Shown: positions 50,306 through 62,559 of the stretch, in pieces
Layout of the letters: the number at the start of each line of letters is the position of its first letter
How positions within the stretch are numbered: position 1 is the first letter of the stretch
DNA from: Hippophae tibetana
Taxonomy: Eukaryota > Streptophyta > Magnoliopsida > Rosales > Elaeagnaceae
Length of the DNA stretch: 64,000 nt
Assembly (NCBI GenBank): GCA_037013495.1
Contig: CM072801.1
Span: forward strand, 83,809,816-83,873,815
Reading direction: 5' to 3'
The notes under the pieces: generated by a model
Told to the model about the DNA's origin: nothing
The model's database searches: none
What the model saw: only the letters and a program-made list of their open reading frames with translations
Program-made: the position numbers and the translations under genes

Positions 50306-51819
50306 AAATTGTGTTCTATAATATGCAAATATACATATCATAACAAGTAATATAATGATAGGAAAATGTCGTTTCTATAGAGATTATGTTATTAAAAACT
50401 AATTTTTAAGACAAAAAATAAAAATCAATTTTTTATGTTTTTATATTTTAAGAAATTAAAATTAAAAGAACTAAAGATAAATAATAATAATTAATTAAAT
50501 TAGATTTGACAGCTAAGAAGATATATAAGAAAATATCTAGAAATACTTAATTTTTCAATTTTTTAAACATGTGAATCACTAAATCCCCCCACCATAATTA
50601 TATATTAATTACATGACCAATTGAATCTAACCTAATATATATTTCTCTCTTAAGTAAACTATACACAATATATTAATTAACTTAATTACACTCTTATGTC
50701 AATTAAATTGTATACTACTCATTATGCTCATTAATTATGGATCACATATATAAGAATTGTACATCTCTACCTATAAATCATGCATGTTATTTAATCAAGA
50801 TAAACAATTAAATAATTCTCTCAAATATATTTAATTATCTTTATAGATCAATTATTGGCTAACCAATTAATAACATAAAAATAAGATTAAATAATATAAC
50901 TAAATTGAATTCATAAATCAGGTAAAATATTAAATTATCACATGGTGAAAATTGGATTCATAAGACCCTTAGATTAATGAATTAACGAGATATAATTTTG
51001 TTCATAAAGCTCATATTTTTTATAAATAAAGACATAAAAATTGATAAAGAGAGGATAAGAAGAAATACAATCCATCTCTTGAATTGCAATACCAATATGC
51101 TCTTGAATCTCCACCAAAATTGTGTCTCCCTTTGAATTTTTTGGTGTTTTTCTCTCTTTTTGGCTCCAAATATTGATACAAATTATGCTAATTTTAGCTC
51201 ATTATGGTTTATGGGGAAATTAGGGGGTGAAATTAAGCTTAGGTAGAATTTGGATCGTCAGTTCAACTTAACATCAAGACCTGAGATGAAAAAAAGAAAA
51301 ATTAACAACACTAGCCAATAAGAGCACAACCTGTGGCATGGAGAAAGGTGGAACCAATAAGCACACGATGCGTGGAATGGGTGACTAGTCTTGGTTAACA
51401 AATGTTGAATTAATGCCATGTGGCAATCTATAATTCACTATTATGGCTTGCATGGTGCACAGGTGAAAAGAATGGATTAATTAGATTACGATGTGTGGCG
51501 AGCACGTTGACCAAGCAGTAAAAATTGAAATCAACGATGTGCTGACATGTGACTTGGTGCTGCATCACATGGTCAGCTCCCCTGCTTACGTGGTGTCCAT
51601 GTGGTAGCTTCTAATTGGTCCTACGTTGAAAATTCATAAAAAAAATCCATAATAACCCCAAAAGCAATCCCAAAAAATTCAAAAATATATATTTTCACCA
51701 CATTTAACTAGAAAGCTCATATTTTAATATTTTTAACTCCAAAAATACTGCTTATTGAATAAAACGAGAAAATATTAAGTATAAAGTTCACAGATGAGTA
51801 TACTTTTATAGAGTCATCA
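50306..51819 (-). mobile_element. Old Athila/Tat-like LTR, relative of the LARD LTR
   Basis: It begins with a block like the LARD LTR start (atgcaaatatacatatcataacaagtaat) and ends gagtcatca, followed by a purine-tract remnant (minus strand, 51820-51833). The part at 51300-51640 keeps decayed copies of the G-box module, for example ccatgtggtagcttctaattgg near 51598-51619. It is much older than the LARD. Confidence 0.65.
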
Positions 51820-51889
51820 CATCCTCAAACATAACTCTTTGCTTGTTCTCAAGTAAAGTCAAATCTAACTAAATAAAATGATATGGGTA

Positions 51890-51923
<34 letters not shown>

Positions 51924-53516
51924 ATTATCCCCCTCAAAAGTCATATAATTCTATGACAAGGAGGTTTACATATTCATCAATGAACGTTCCATCAATAGAA
52001 GGATATGCAAGGTTTTTGATAAATTAATTCGTGTGTGTGTGTTGTACATGAAATCCTCTAATGTACTCATGAAATCAACATGTATGAGCATTATAATCAA
52101 TTCAATTTTAGAACAAATTTCATAAGTCTATTTTTCACATCCTTCTCCACTAATATAAATATGGACTTAGCTAATAATCAATAAGAACTTTACATGCTTG
52201 TAATTTAAGGCTTAGGTATGGGTCGATAAACGAAGACATTTTGGCTCTTTTCACACCTTAGCTTTTCTTTTTATTCATCATGCACTTTTTAATTGCAATT
52301 GAATTTTAACTTGATATTTTAATGCACCTTCTATTAACATTATTTTCATATTCTTTTATTCCACATCTTTTTTTTTTTGTAAATTCACAATATCCCTAAA
52401 CTTTTTTTAATTGTATTTTCATTCTTTAGAGGGATAATTGTGTTGTGAGTTTTTTATTTTCATAGATTGCATTACATTTCACCTTACTCTATAGTATAAC
52501 ACATGATTTTATTTTATTCATACAACCTAAAGGTGCAAGGATAAAGATAATGATTATTGGTTAGGCACAAAATGTGGCTTAAAGATATAAAAGGTTATTT
52601 GTTAGACTCAAATGGTTGACTAAAGATATTTAACAATGGTTAGCTTGAAAGGCTTAATTGATCTAAATAAGGCCTAAATCATTTCTCTTGCTAAATACTA
52701 TTTAGGATTTCTCTTTAAGGGATGATCAAATAGATTCTAAAACCTAGTAGATCTCATCAACTCGCATAACTCATCACAAATTTTCTCTCAATAAGAACAC
52801 CAAAATCAATCATGGATATGTGCATAAAACTTTGGATCAATTCAATCAAAATTAGCAAGCATATCACATGATTAATGTAAGTACCTTAACGAGCATGTTA
52901 TCTTCCTCATCCTAGTCATGACAATCAATTTTTATCATTGAGTTCATATATTTCATATCAAGTATGCATACATTTAATTTTTATATATTTATCAATTTCT
53001 ACCCAAATCATAATTAAAAACATCATAAAAATAAAACAATTCCTAAAAATTTAAAATGCATACTAAATACTAAAGTAGAGAATGAAGTTCTCTCCCCCAA
53101 ATTTAAATTGCACATTGCTCCCAATGTACACATGTAAATATGAAAAGTTAAAAGGAAGAAAGATTCCTTGGTCTTGGCACACCACATCTGTCATTACAAC
53201 TGTTCAATCTTGTTGTGCCATTGCTCTCCACATTTATTCACTTAAAAAACAAAAATAATAAAAATATATGTAAAATAACATTAGGTTGCCTCCCAACCAA
53301 CGTCACATTTAACGTCCTTGACTAGACAGTCATACCAAGCCCTAAGATACGTACTTCCCTTTATGTCTATTTATTTTTGAGTTTTTTAGGAAATAGTTTG
53401 GGTCTTGATTTGTTCAATAATACTTTATGTTTTGGTTTAAAAATATGGTGTTCAATTCTCTTATCATGCCATATTTTTGTTTTTTTTTTGTACTTTTTGG
53501 CATTCTTATAAGCACT
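51820..53516 (-). mobile_element. Interior of the LARD-related element, non-coding part
   Basis: Matches the LARD interior in order: ctccactaat near 52147, ttgtaatttaaggcttaggta near 52198, a (c)cccc...cacattg block near 53095-53120, and ggttgcctccc near 53284. A TA repeat lies at about 51899-51921. No coding frame. Confidence 0.6.
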
Positions 53517-54130
53517 TCACCGTAACTCATCCAATTTATGTATTTTCAGTATCTTTTTCACCTTTCTGTTGGACTCTTTCTCTTGCCCACTTGATTGGGG
53601 ATGGTAAGATAAAGGTGTGAAGTCTAAACTTGGTGGCCCTTCGATATATGATTTGAGCTTAGATAGTATCTCAAAATTCTCCATAACCATATTAGGTATA
53701 CACATGAGAGGTGTAGCCTCCAAATAGTTCACACAATCAACAATATTAATCATAGATTCCATACTTTTAAAATTAGAGTAGATTGAGTTGTTTATTGGTG
53801 ATTTTATTTCATTGTCCATAATAACATGTGTAATAGTTTTAAGTGTGTGTGAGTCAAAAAATATTTTTAAGTTGTTTCACAATCAATAGCATTTATCCTT
53901 AAGTATTCATCAACATTATCAATATCATGGGGTTCAGATGCTTTAAAAACTTTAAATGTTACTTGTTTATCTTGTACTCTCATTGTTAGCTCACCTTTTT
54001 GTACATCAATGAGTGCCTTTTCAGTTACTAAGAATGGACGACAAATTATGATAGGAATGTTACAGTCCTCTTTCACGTCTAGTACAAAGAAATCAATCGA
54101 AAATATGAACTTGTCTACTTTTACTATCAC
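53517..54130 (-). mobile_element. Athila/Tat protease remnant with an integrase-like end
   Basis: The minus strand at 54130-53867 reads VDKFIFSIDFFVLDVKEDCNIP-type sequence with GRPFL-like CRPFLVTEKALIDVQKGELT, a hallmark of Athila/Tat retropepsin. The segment at about 53517-53600 reads YHPQSSGQ, which resembles the C-terminal side of an integrase core. No reverse transcriptase or RNase H is visible between them. Broken. Confidence 0.75.
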
Positions 54131-54302
54131 ATCTTTTTAATCAATTTAAAGTTGTAAATACCTAAAAAATAATAAAGATACTTATGATTCCGAAAACATA
54201 GATTTTCTAGAGTAATAATAAAATTATGTAATTAAATACAAATCTATTTTTTATATTTAAATTTTAAATAAATCAATATTTACTACCTTCAAGCACTCCT
54301 CA
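54131..54302 (-). repeat. Y-family LTR end fragment
   Basis: Aligns with the last ~170 bases of Y1 (55750-55926): taaatacctaaaaaataata, catagattttctagagtaat, and the terminal actcctca. It lies 18 bases from the start of Y1. Confidence 0.65.
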
Positions 54303-54320
54303 GAGGTGCCAAAAATTTGA

Positions 54321-55926
54321 TGCATAAATTTTGTAGTTTAAAATATCTTGCGAGTGCAAGAATCAATTTGTAAGAAACGATAAGTATACTTCTAAGGTCA
54401 CTCTAAATATGAACTACATTGTTTTTAAATAATTCAACAAAACTATTAAAAATGAAAAATAAGCTTAAACACTCTATCATAGTTGTTTGGCTCTGAAAAG
54501 TCTAAACTAATAATATAAATTTAAAGATAGATTTGATTCAACAAATAACAGACAAATAAATATTTAACACTCAATGAAGAATTTATAGGATAGATTTGTT
54601 AGTTAATAATGCTTGCTCAAAATTAATTAGGTTAATAAAGATATAAATTAAAGTTATTGATTCTCTATTTTTGTATGAAGAGGTCTTTTGGTTGGGATAA
54701 ATTTCATTTTAATCAATATCAATTAAAGTCTTTGGGTGGGGATCATTTAATTGATAATGAATAAATTATGCCTTATTCATAATGACTTAACAAACCATTT
54801 AAATCAATGTGTATTACAAGGCTATCAATATAAACTTTGATTCAAGGTGTAGAAGTTGGATTTAAGATTAATTTATCTTAAACCTAACTTTTAGATTTTA
54901 AATCTATTACAAAAATTATGTCGTCGATATATTTCTAATAAAAAAATATTTGTGAAAAATCTTTAAAATATAATATTATTCTAAATCAGATCTAGATAAC
55001 CAGATTATAAATCTAACTTTTATATTTTAAATCTATTATGAAAAATATGACGTCAATATATTTTTCTGTAATAAATTTTGTCGAAATCTTGAATAAATAA
55101 ATAAACTTAATTTATTTTATAAAAATATTTATCTAAGTTAATATTTCATAAAAATAACAACATAACTAATATCCTATAATAATATTCACACAGACATGCT
55201 TAGAGTTAATAAATGATTAGTATATTAAAATAACATTCAAAATAGTACATAAAATTAATTATGAAAATAAAATAATACAATTAAAACTAATACCTCAATT
55301 GTACCTTCAATGTACAAAATTTTAGTAATGATCTGTATCTAGAACTAATATCTACTATATTAAACTAAGTAAACTATATCCTAAAAGCTATAACAATTTA
55401 GAGAGAATTGTTAGAAACCTCAAACCTGTTGTTTAGAGATGGTGTACATATTAGTGAGTGGGTTTATATAGGTAGGAAAACACTACCAAAAGGATAGAAA
55501 AGTGGATCATGGGGTAGCATGTTGTGGCACACATTTTTTGCTTCATGACCTGCGTCAATTATGATCCAAGACACTTACACTTTGGCATACATTTTCCCCT
55601 ACCATGGCCCACTTTGTTTTGTTTTTCTCCAATATTATTTTTATTGTACTCCCTTACATCTTAAGTGATACTTATGTAAGGCTTACATATGTTTGTTATT
55701 TGATTCTCCTAAGTTGCAATTGAATATTTTTAGGTATGATTCTTCATATGTTGATCTTTTTGATCAATTTGAAGCTATAAATATCTAAAAAATAACAAAA
55801 CCTACCTGTAATTCTGGTGATATAGATTTTCTAAAATAATGATAGAGTTATGCAAATATAAATCTATTTTTGACATTTAAAGTTCAAAAAAATCAGGTAA
55901 TATTTAGTGTTTTTAGTCACTCATCA
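54321..55926 (-). mobile_element. Y-family LTR copy 1
   Basis: About 1.6 kb, starting TGCATAAAT and ending ACTCATCA on the plus strand. It is homologous to 60152-61856 and 62560-64000. A short primer-site-like ggtgccaaaaat precedes it at 54305-54316. A minus-strand TATA-like box is near 55463-55471. Old. Confidence 0.65.
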
Positions 55927-56769
55927 GGGACACACTTTCACTCACTACGGAAGTCATTTAATCAAAGAATAAAAATAAATAAATGTTACTTCATTAGATG
56001 CTTAAAATCCTAATATTCCATGCAAAATATATATATATCATCTAACAATTTAAAATAATAGGAAAAATAGTTAAAAGCATGGAAGAAAGATTATCACACT
56101 GAATAAAATGATATTGTCTAAATGATCTCACAAGGCATCTTCATTATATGATTCCTAGACACAAATTTTGGGTTAATGTCAATTTCCACATACAAGCATG
56201 AAACATAAACTATAAAGAGAAGCCATTTTATAGTAATCCTTGAACATGTTTAAGTTATCAAACAAAAAATGGATAGACTCAATTAATCACCTTAAATTAA
56301 CTAATTAAAAGCATGATAATTTTATATCAAAATTTTATTATTGGACCTAGGTGTCCCTAATCGACACTAATCAACTAACAATAGCAAACAAATGTGGGAG
56401 AAAATTAAAAATGTATAATTTCATAAGGAACTTTTTTTTCACCCTAACAAAGAATCTACATTATCCTCGATATTCTAATGTAAAATCAAAGAAAAAGAAG
56501 AAAATGGTAGAAAAGTTACTCAATTGTAATAAAACAATGTGATTAAGCATGGTAATGTGGTTACTACTCTTGTTGCATCCATCATATAATTCAGGTTCTA
56601 TTGCACAAAGGGAATCACTGTGTACTTCTTATGAATCACACATTACCAAATAGTTATGAAATTAACAGTTCTAAATAACATCAACATTGTTCACAATAAA
56701 AAATAAAAAAAAAATAAATCAATTTTAAAACAAAAGAAAACATAATAAAAATAAAAATACATAAAAGTA
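55927..56769. other. Interior between Y1 and the transposon-protein remnant, no gene
   Basis: AT-rich with no convincing frame. It probably belongs to the interior of the Y-flanked element. Confidence 0.45.
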
Positions 56770-57874
56770 AGCTAGTGAAATGATGTAGCACAGTTCTCAA
56801 TCTCATCTGGTTCGACTTCATACTCAAGTGTAGGTTCATGCAGTCTATGAACAAAGTCATAACCATGAAGCTCAAGTACTCTTCTAACTTGACTATAGTT
56901 AATTCCAAAAAATAGGAGAGTTGCAACTGTTGCATCCTTATGAAGATATTGCATATATTCATCCAAAAAATGCCTATGCCAACTTATCAATTCAAATTTG
57001 TTAGGCTTGGTAATCTTTTACATAATTTAGTTCTTCTTGGAACTTCTGAAATTGGTGTTTGATTGAAGTTTTGGAAGAAGAGGCATCTTTTTTACTCCTT
57101 TGGGTAGATTTGGTCCCATTTGTGAGATCTTTCATGTAGTTCACCCATCTTTAGCACATAGGGCTATAATAAGTTGGGGGGAAAATAACTTAATTGGTGA
57201 GTATTTTTGGATAATCTAATCCTTGGGTTTCTTATTACCCCAACATTCATTAATTTGGTTGATGTAATGGCATACAATAATATAGTCCATTCTTTGTGCA
57301 TTGTATTATAATGTGTGGTAGGAATTAGTCTAGAGCACATAAAATACTACAAAATAAGGAGATCTTTGTTAGGTATTTAGTATCAAAGGATTTGTATCTC
57401 CTATTGATAATAACCCATTCTGCCTTTTCATAGTTAAGGGTTCTATTACTTCATCATAATTCATAATTTTCAAATAATCCTCATAATCTCCTTAGCCAAC
57501 ATCCCTCATTCCATAAAATACATTAATATTAGAAGAGCCAAATAGGACAAATACACCCCTTATCATTGGTTGATTTTCATTTCATTGGTAATAGTAGCAT
57601 AAAATTCTCATACTATTAACATAGTAGCGACCTTTGGGCTATTAACGAACCATCTCAAACCAAAGGGCCACTGCTTTATCATTTATACCCTTGAATGGAT
57701 GTACCCTAATATCCAATTCCCTTTCCACAATGAAATTTTTGTTAATCTCTCTTGCTTTATCAAACCTTAATTTAGTTTCAAGACTAACAAATTTAGCTCT
57801 ATTGAATCCTTTTGAAACTCTTTATTCTTTTCCTTCTCACTATTTTTTTTTCTCTTAGGTGCCATTACTCTCAT
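56770..57874 (-). mobile_element. Decayed ORF resembling the putative plant transposon protein family (Athila third-ORF position)
   Basis: The minus strand starts near 57874 with a basic stretch (MAPKRKKNSEKEK). Then come a VREFYA-like EFYATI block near 57590-57610 and a segment like IPTTHYNTMHKEWTILLYAI near 57260-57320. The C-terminal part follows near 56780-56990. This order resembles the plant-specific family known as putative plant transposon protein, common in Athila-type elements. It lies after the protease in transcription order, like the third ORF of Athila. The match is from memory of the family. Broken in many places. Confidence 0.5.
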
Positions 57875-58819
57875 GTTCTAAAAATAAATATCCACAAAAA
57901 AATTCTGAAAGATAAATCAACTAAGTTCTTCTTCATCCTCAATAAACAAAATTAGGGTTTTATTAACATTAAATAACCACTTAAAATTCAGGAAATAAAA
58001 TCCAATAATTATTTTCAGAATTTGGATCACTTACTTTTGATTTTTGTAAACCACTTTGAAGAAGATGATGTTGATGTGGATACCCCCTTTGAAGAAGACA
58101 TGGTGAAGATTGAAGAAAAATCTTTGCAAAGATGGTTGTGAAAATACTTAAGGATAAAAATTTGAGAAGAAATTTGAGGAGATTTAGAAAATTCTATGAT
58201 ATTTGGTGAAATTTTATTGTTTAGGATGAGAAAAAAAATTAGGGTTTGAAAAAGAGGAAAGGATATTTGGGGTGAAAATGATATGAAATCACGACTTGGG
58301 GTTTTTAGTGTGAAAAATATTCTCGGAATGTGGCTCAAAATTGGTTCATGCTGCAGGGTGCATTGAAAATTTCCCAACTTATACGATTTGAGACCAATAT
58401 GCAACGATGCATAGAAAATTCTTGCTACAAAGTTAAATAAATTTCTTCAACCCAAATTTATCTGAGAACCTTATGCTGCGGCTCAGTTCAAATGTTTTTT
58501 TTAAATTAAACAAACATGATTCTAAATAATAGTATACCATAGAACAAAAAAAACTAGACAATAACAACATGAGTAAAAAATAAAACGAAATAAAAATAAC
58601 TATAACTAATAATTAAAAATAAAAAATAAAAAATAAACAAAATTTTCAATGGGTTATCTCCCATTTGGGGCTTAGTTTAATGTCTTAATAAGATATTATT
58701 TCTTTAGGGTACTATGATTTGTAGACTTTAATACGCTCAATGTTCCCCTTAACATTAAATCATTTTCTGAATGTGCTTGGAAATGTGTTGTCTTTCTCAA
58801 GATTCTCATTGATAGACTC
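57875..58819. other. Non-coding interior of the Y-flanked element
   Basis: Contains gggttatctccc at 58651-58662, the counterpart of the gggttgcctccc landmark in the LARD and its relative. An apparent 125-residue frame at 58027-58404 is low-complexity and has no family look. Confidence 0.5.
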
Positions 58820-59240
58820 CCATTATGGGCATTAACATTATCTTGTTAGAGGCCATGAATGGCCTATCAAGAAATACATTATGCTCCTTGTCTTATTTTA
58901 GGGTCTCTTGCATATCTGTAATTACAAAATCTACAGGCATGATAAGATTATCTATATGTACCATTAAATTCTCTACCACGCCCTTTGGAAATATTATAGA
59001 TTTATCAATCAATTTTAAGTACATGGTTTTGGGTTTAGCTCATTCGCTCCTAATTGTAAGTATAACAAATAAGACATTAAATTAACACTTGCACCTAGAT
59101 CTATGGAAATATTAACACTCACCTACCTCTTTCTTATCACCAATGGTGATATTGACATCAAAGCTTCTAGGATCTTTAGAGGTAGCTTTAGAATTACTTA
59201 TGTTCCCTACATCATTAGGTAAATAATTAAAAAATTCAAG
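58820..59240 (-). mobile_element. Athila/Tat-type protease remnant
   Basis: The minus strand reads KTMYLKLIDKSIIFPKGVVENLMV, then PVDFVITDMQE and a DRPFMA-like block, matching in order the Athila/Tat retropepsin (LADRS, GVLEDV, PVDFVVLDM, GRPFL). It is upstream, in transcription order, of the remnant at 56770-57874. Broken. Confidence 0.7.
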
Positions 59241-59689
59241 AAACTCAATATCTCAAAACACATCATTGTGAAGGGCTGTAATAACCTTAAAATATTCATT
59301 ATGACTTGGTAACTTTTCTCTTACTTGCATTTGCACATGCATTGCTAGTTTCCCCACTTACACTTCCACTCTTTTCATTGATGTATCTAAGGAATCCAAG
59401 CTTTGATTGTTTTTCAGTTGGTTGTCTTTATTAACTTGAGTGAAAGCATTCAAATTTTCCTTTAAGGTTGATTTGTTTAGAAGATTATATGGCATGTATT
59501 AATCAAATTGCTAGCACTACTTATGGTTTTGGTTTTGGGCATTGGTAGAATTGTATGCCCTTCAAGAGAAATTGTGATGATTTATTCACCCTTGATTGTA
59601 AGTGTGTGAATAAGGGTCATTCTAAGGTTTAGGTTGATAACCCTTCATTGCATTCATTTGTTCAAGACCGGTGTAAGTCTTGTTGTACT
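59241..59689. other. Probable element interior, nothing firm
   Basis: No clear frame. It may carry gag tail sequence of the same element on the minus strand, but I cannot show it. Confidence 0.35.
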
Positions 59690-60140
59690 TTGTATTTATG
59701 TGTTTCTTCCTAGGTGTAGAACACAATGTATATTTATTTTACTTAGTTTATCTATCTTCCTTTGTGTAAGGTTGGTAAATATGGATCAATAATACACACA
59801 TGCATATAGTTAGACACACTTTGTATGTGATCATGTTTCCATACACCATAGGTGTTGGTTGTCATAATAGTATGCAAGGTTGAGAGTTATGGTTTCTGAC
59901 GAGTAAGAGTATGAGTTAGCCGACGTTGTCACTTGTGTTTATGATTCATTTTAGGTGTGGGTATTTTTAGAATTTACTTGGAATTTTTTAAATAAAGTAT
60001 ATCTTTTTTAGAACCTTGCCACCAACCTCATCACCACGCTTGCCAACACCTTTGCCACCCAATTTGGAGAGGTGGTTAACAAGGTTACTGGTAAGGTAAC
60101 TATCAAGTTGGATGATAAGTAGAACCGAAATCGGATTAGC
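59690..60140 (+). mobile_element. X-family LTR fragment
   Basis: Aligns with 16600-16990 of LTR C: shared caatgtatat/actttgtatgtgagcatgtt, gttgtcacttgtgttt, and caccacgcttgccaacacct-type blocks. It ends beside the Y2 LTR start. Old fragment inserted in, or joined to, the Y region. Confidence 0.65.
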
Positions 60141-60151
60141 AATACAGATCT

Positions 60152-61856
60152 TGCAAATACTTTGGTTTTATATTTGTAAAACTTTTGCAAGGGCATGAAT
60201 CATTTCATAGAAAATGATAAGTATACTCGCAAGGTTGATCTAAAGGAGGAATATATGTGGCTTTTTATTTATTATTCAAACTCTTAAAAATTAAATTAAT
60301 CCTAAACATCCTGTCGATATTTTCTTTTTTCTTTTTTGTGTTTCCTAATCTAATAACATAAAACATATATATAGATATGGATTGAATAAATAATTATGCA
60401 AATTTTTATCATTCATAACAGTGTAGTATCTATGGATATAATAATTAAGTTAATTATGCATACTCATATTATTTAGGTTATCAAAGATATAAATTGATAT
60501 TTAATGACTCTCCCTTTTTTTTTATATAAATATCACCTTTGGTGGGGTTAGATATTATTTATTAATTAAAAAAATCAATTAACACTTATGGGTGGGGTCG
60601 ATAATTAATTTGGTTAATTAAATTAATTATTTTTTTCCTAAAAGATTGAAAATGAACCATTTAAATACCACATTTGATGCGGTTAAACATTTTAAACTTC
60701 ATACAAGGATTCCAAATTAAACCTAAGAATTTAATGATCTGAGTATTAACTTTCAAGTTTTAAAACCATTACTGAAAATATGTTATCAATACATTTTCGA
60801 ATAATTGTTTTTATAAAAGCTTTTGAAATAGAGCTTCACTCTAACTACTAGGCGATTGTACCAATTAATAAAACCACACTACTCTAAATTAGACCGAATG
60901 ATTAAACCAAAAAATCTAATTTTCATATTTAAGTTTGTAATGAAAAATAATATATTTCTCTCTAATATCCTTAATATAAAATCTCGAATAAAAAAAATCA
61001 ACATTATTATTTGATATTTAAAAACAACCAACCATGTTAATTTTAATCACAGATAAATTAAATATAACATATAAGAATAAAACATAAAAAATAACTGTAA
61101 AGAATTCATTTTACAATTATATCGCAAAATAATCCATACAGAACTTTGGTGCTAATTCCGTTTATGAAAAACCTCCAAAAAAATTTGTATTTATGTTTAT
61201 TGAATCAAAAACTAGAAATTTACAAAAGTATAACTAGTGCTTCTCAAAAAGAGAAGAACTTTTAAACTAAAAAAAATAAGAAAGCTAGAGAGAGAAGATA
61301 TGAGAAATGTGAAATTTGAAGGATTTTAAGGGATGATTTTTACAATGGGGGAGATGATCCTTTTATAGGTGAGAAAAGGCTAAAAAAGTGGGAAAATATC
61401 TCAAAAATTGGTCTTGGATCCGTTTGGAGAGGTTGGCAAACGTGTGGAGGCATTGGCGTATGCAGTTGGGTGGGGATGGACGAGATTTGTGATGGGACGG
61501 GAACTGGTGCACACAAATTAGTGTAGCAGGCAGGCTAGACTCGGTATGGCGTTTGTGGGCACTAACAAACTGGGGCATTTTTGACCGTTTTGACCCATTT
61601 TGTCCAATTTTTCCATTTTTTTGACTTTTCCTCATTTGTTTCTCAACATATTTGTGAGGTATTACGTCCAATATTCTTTTTCGTGTCTTTAAATTATTTT
61701 TGAATGAAAATACCTAAAAAATAATAAAAATATCCTTGATTCCAAAAAGACAAATTTATATAAAATATGATAAAATCATACTAATACAAATATATTTAAT
61801 AAATTAAAATATATTAAATCATCGTAATTTTAATGCTTTTTAAATACTCATTATAC
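60152..61856 (-). mobile_element. Y-family LTR copy 2
   Basis: Starts TGCAAATACTTTGG and ends near actcattataca; about 1.7 kb. A minus-strand TATA-like CTATAAAAGG lies at about 61359-61368. It aligns with 62560-64000 at roughly 85% by eye. Confidence 0.7.
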
Positions 61857-62559
61857 AACCATAATTTTTTTTGTCCCGTTTAAAACTTTCTCTCTCCTCC
61901 ACATTGGAATCAACTTCTCCTTCGTCGAACACATGTCTTATGTGTCTTCTTTTTGTAATTTAGAACCAGGAGAGGATTCTTAATTACCCAACCTTACATT
62001 CAGCCTCTTAAATTGGTCATTAAAATTTTTAAGGAAGAATTTCAAGTCGATCGCTTATGGTTCTCCTATTTCCATACTCATAATTTCAATATGTAAAAGA
62101 AAATAAGATAACTCAAACACTCCCTCACGTGTTTACTCTCACTCTTTTTTTTTCTTAACATGATTTTAGCTTTTTTTCTTCACATTATTTCATCTTTTTT
62201 GTTGCTTTTACCTCACAAAGCTCAAGTCATCCTCTTTTTATGTTCTTAACAAAATCATTCAACTAATCTCAAGAAGTAATCAGTTTTTTAGTGACAATCT
62301 CAAAAATCAAAATTTTAAAACCTTTAAGGCAAAGGATGACAAAAAGAAAGTTCAAGGAGGACTCAAAAGAACCAAGAAAGAATCTTTTCAAGATCTTGAA
62401 AATCATAATTTAAAAAAAAACATAATAAAGGACAAAAATAAAGAAGCTCTAAAGAGGACTCTAAAGAGAGAATCTTGACAAAAATATGATTCCTTTTTTT
62501 CATTTTGTTTTTTTTAATCAGACTTGGCTAATGATGAATAAGATCAAAAATGTTGATCA
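61857..62559. mobile_element. Short interior between Y2 and Y3
   Basis: About 700 bp with no coding frame. Plus-strand tracts are pyrimidine-rich (61880-62220), then purine-rich (62300-62480) with two similar agaatcttttcaagatcttg / agagagaatcttgac blocks. No known primer site was recognised next to Y3. Confidence 0.5.

Noticed and set aside
58027-58404. 125-residue minus-strand frame rich in Ser, Phe and Ile
   Set aside because: Low complexity with no recognisable domain, inside a decayed element interior.
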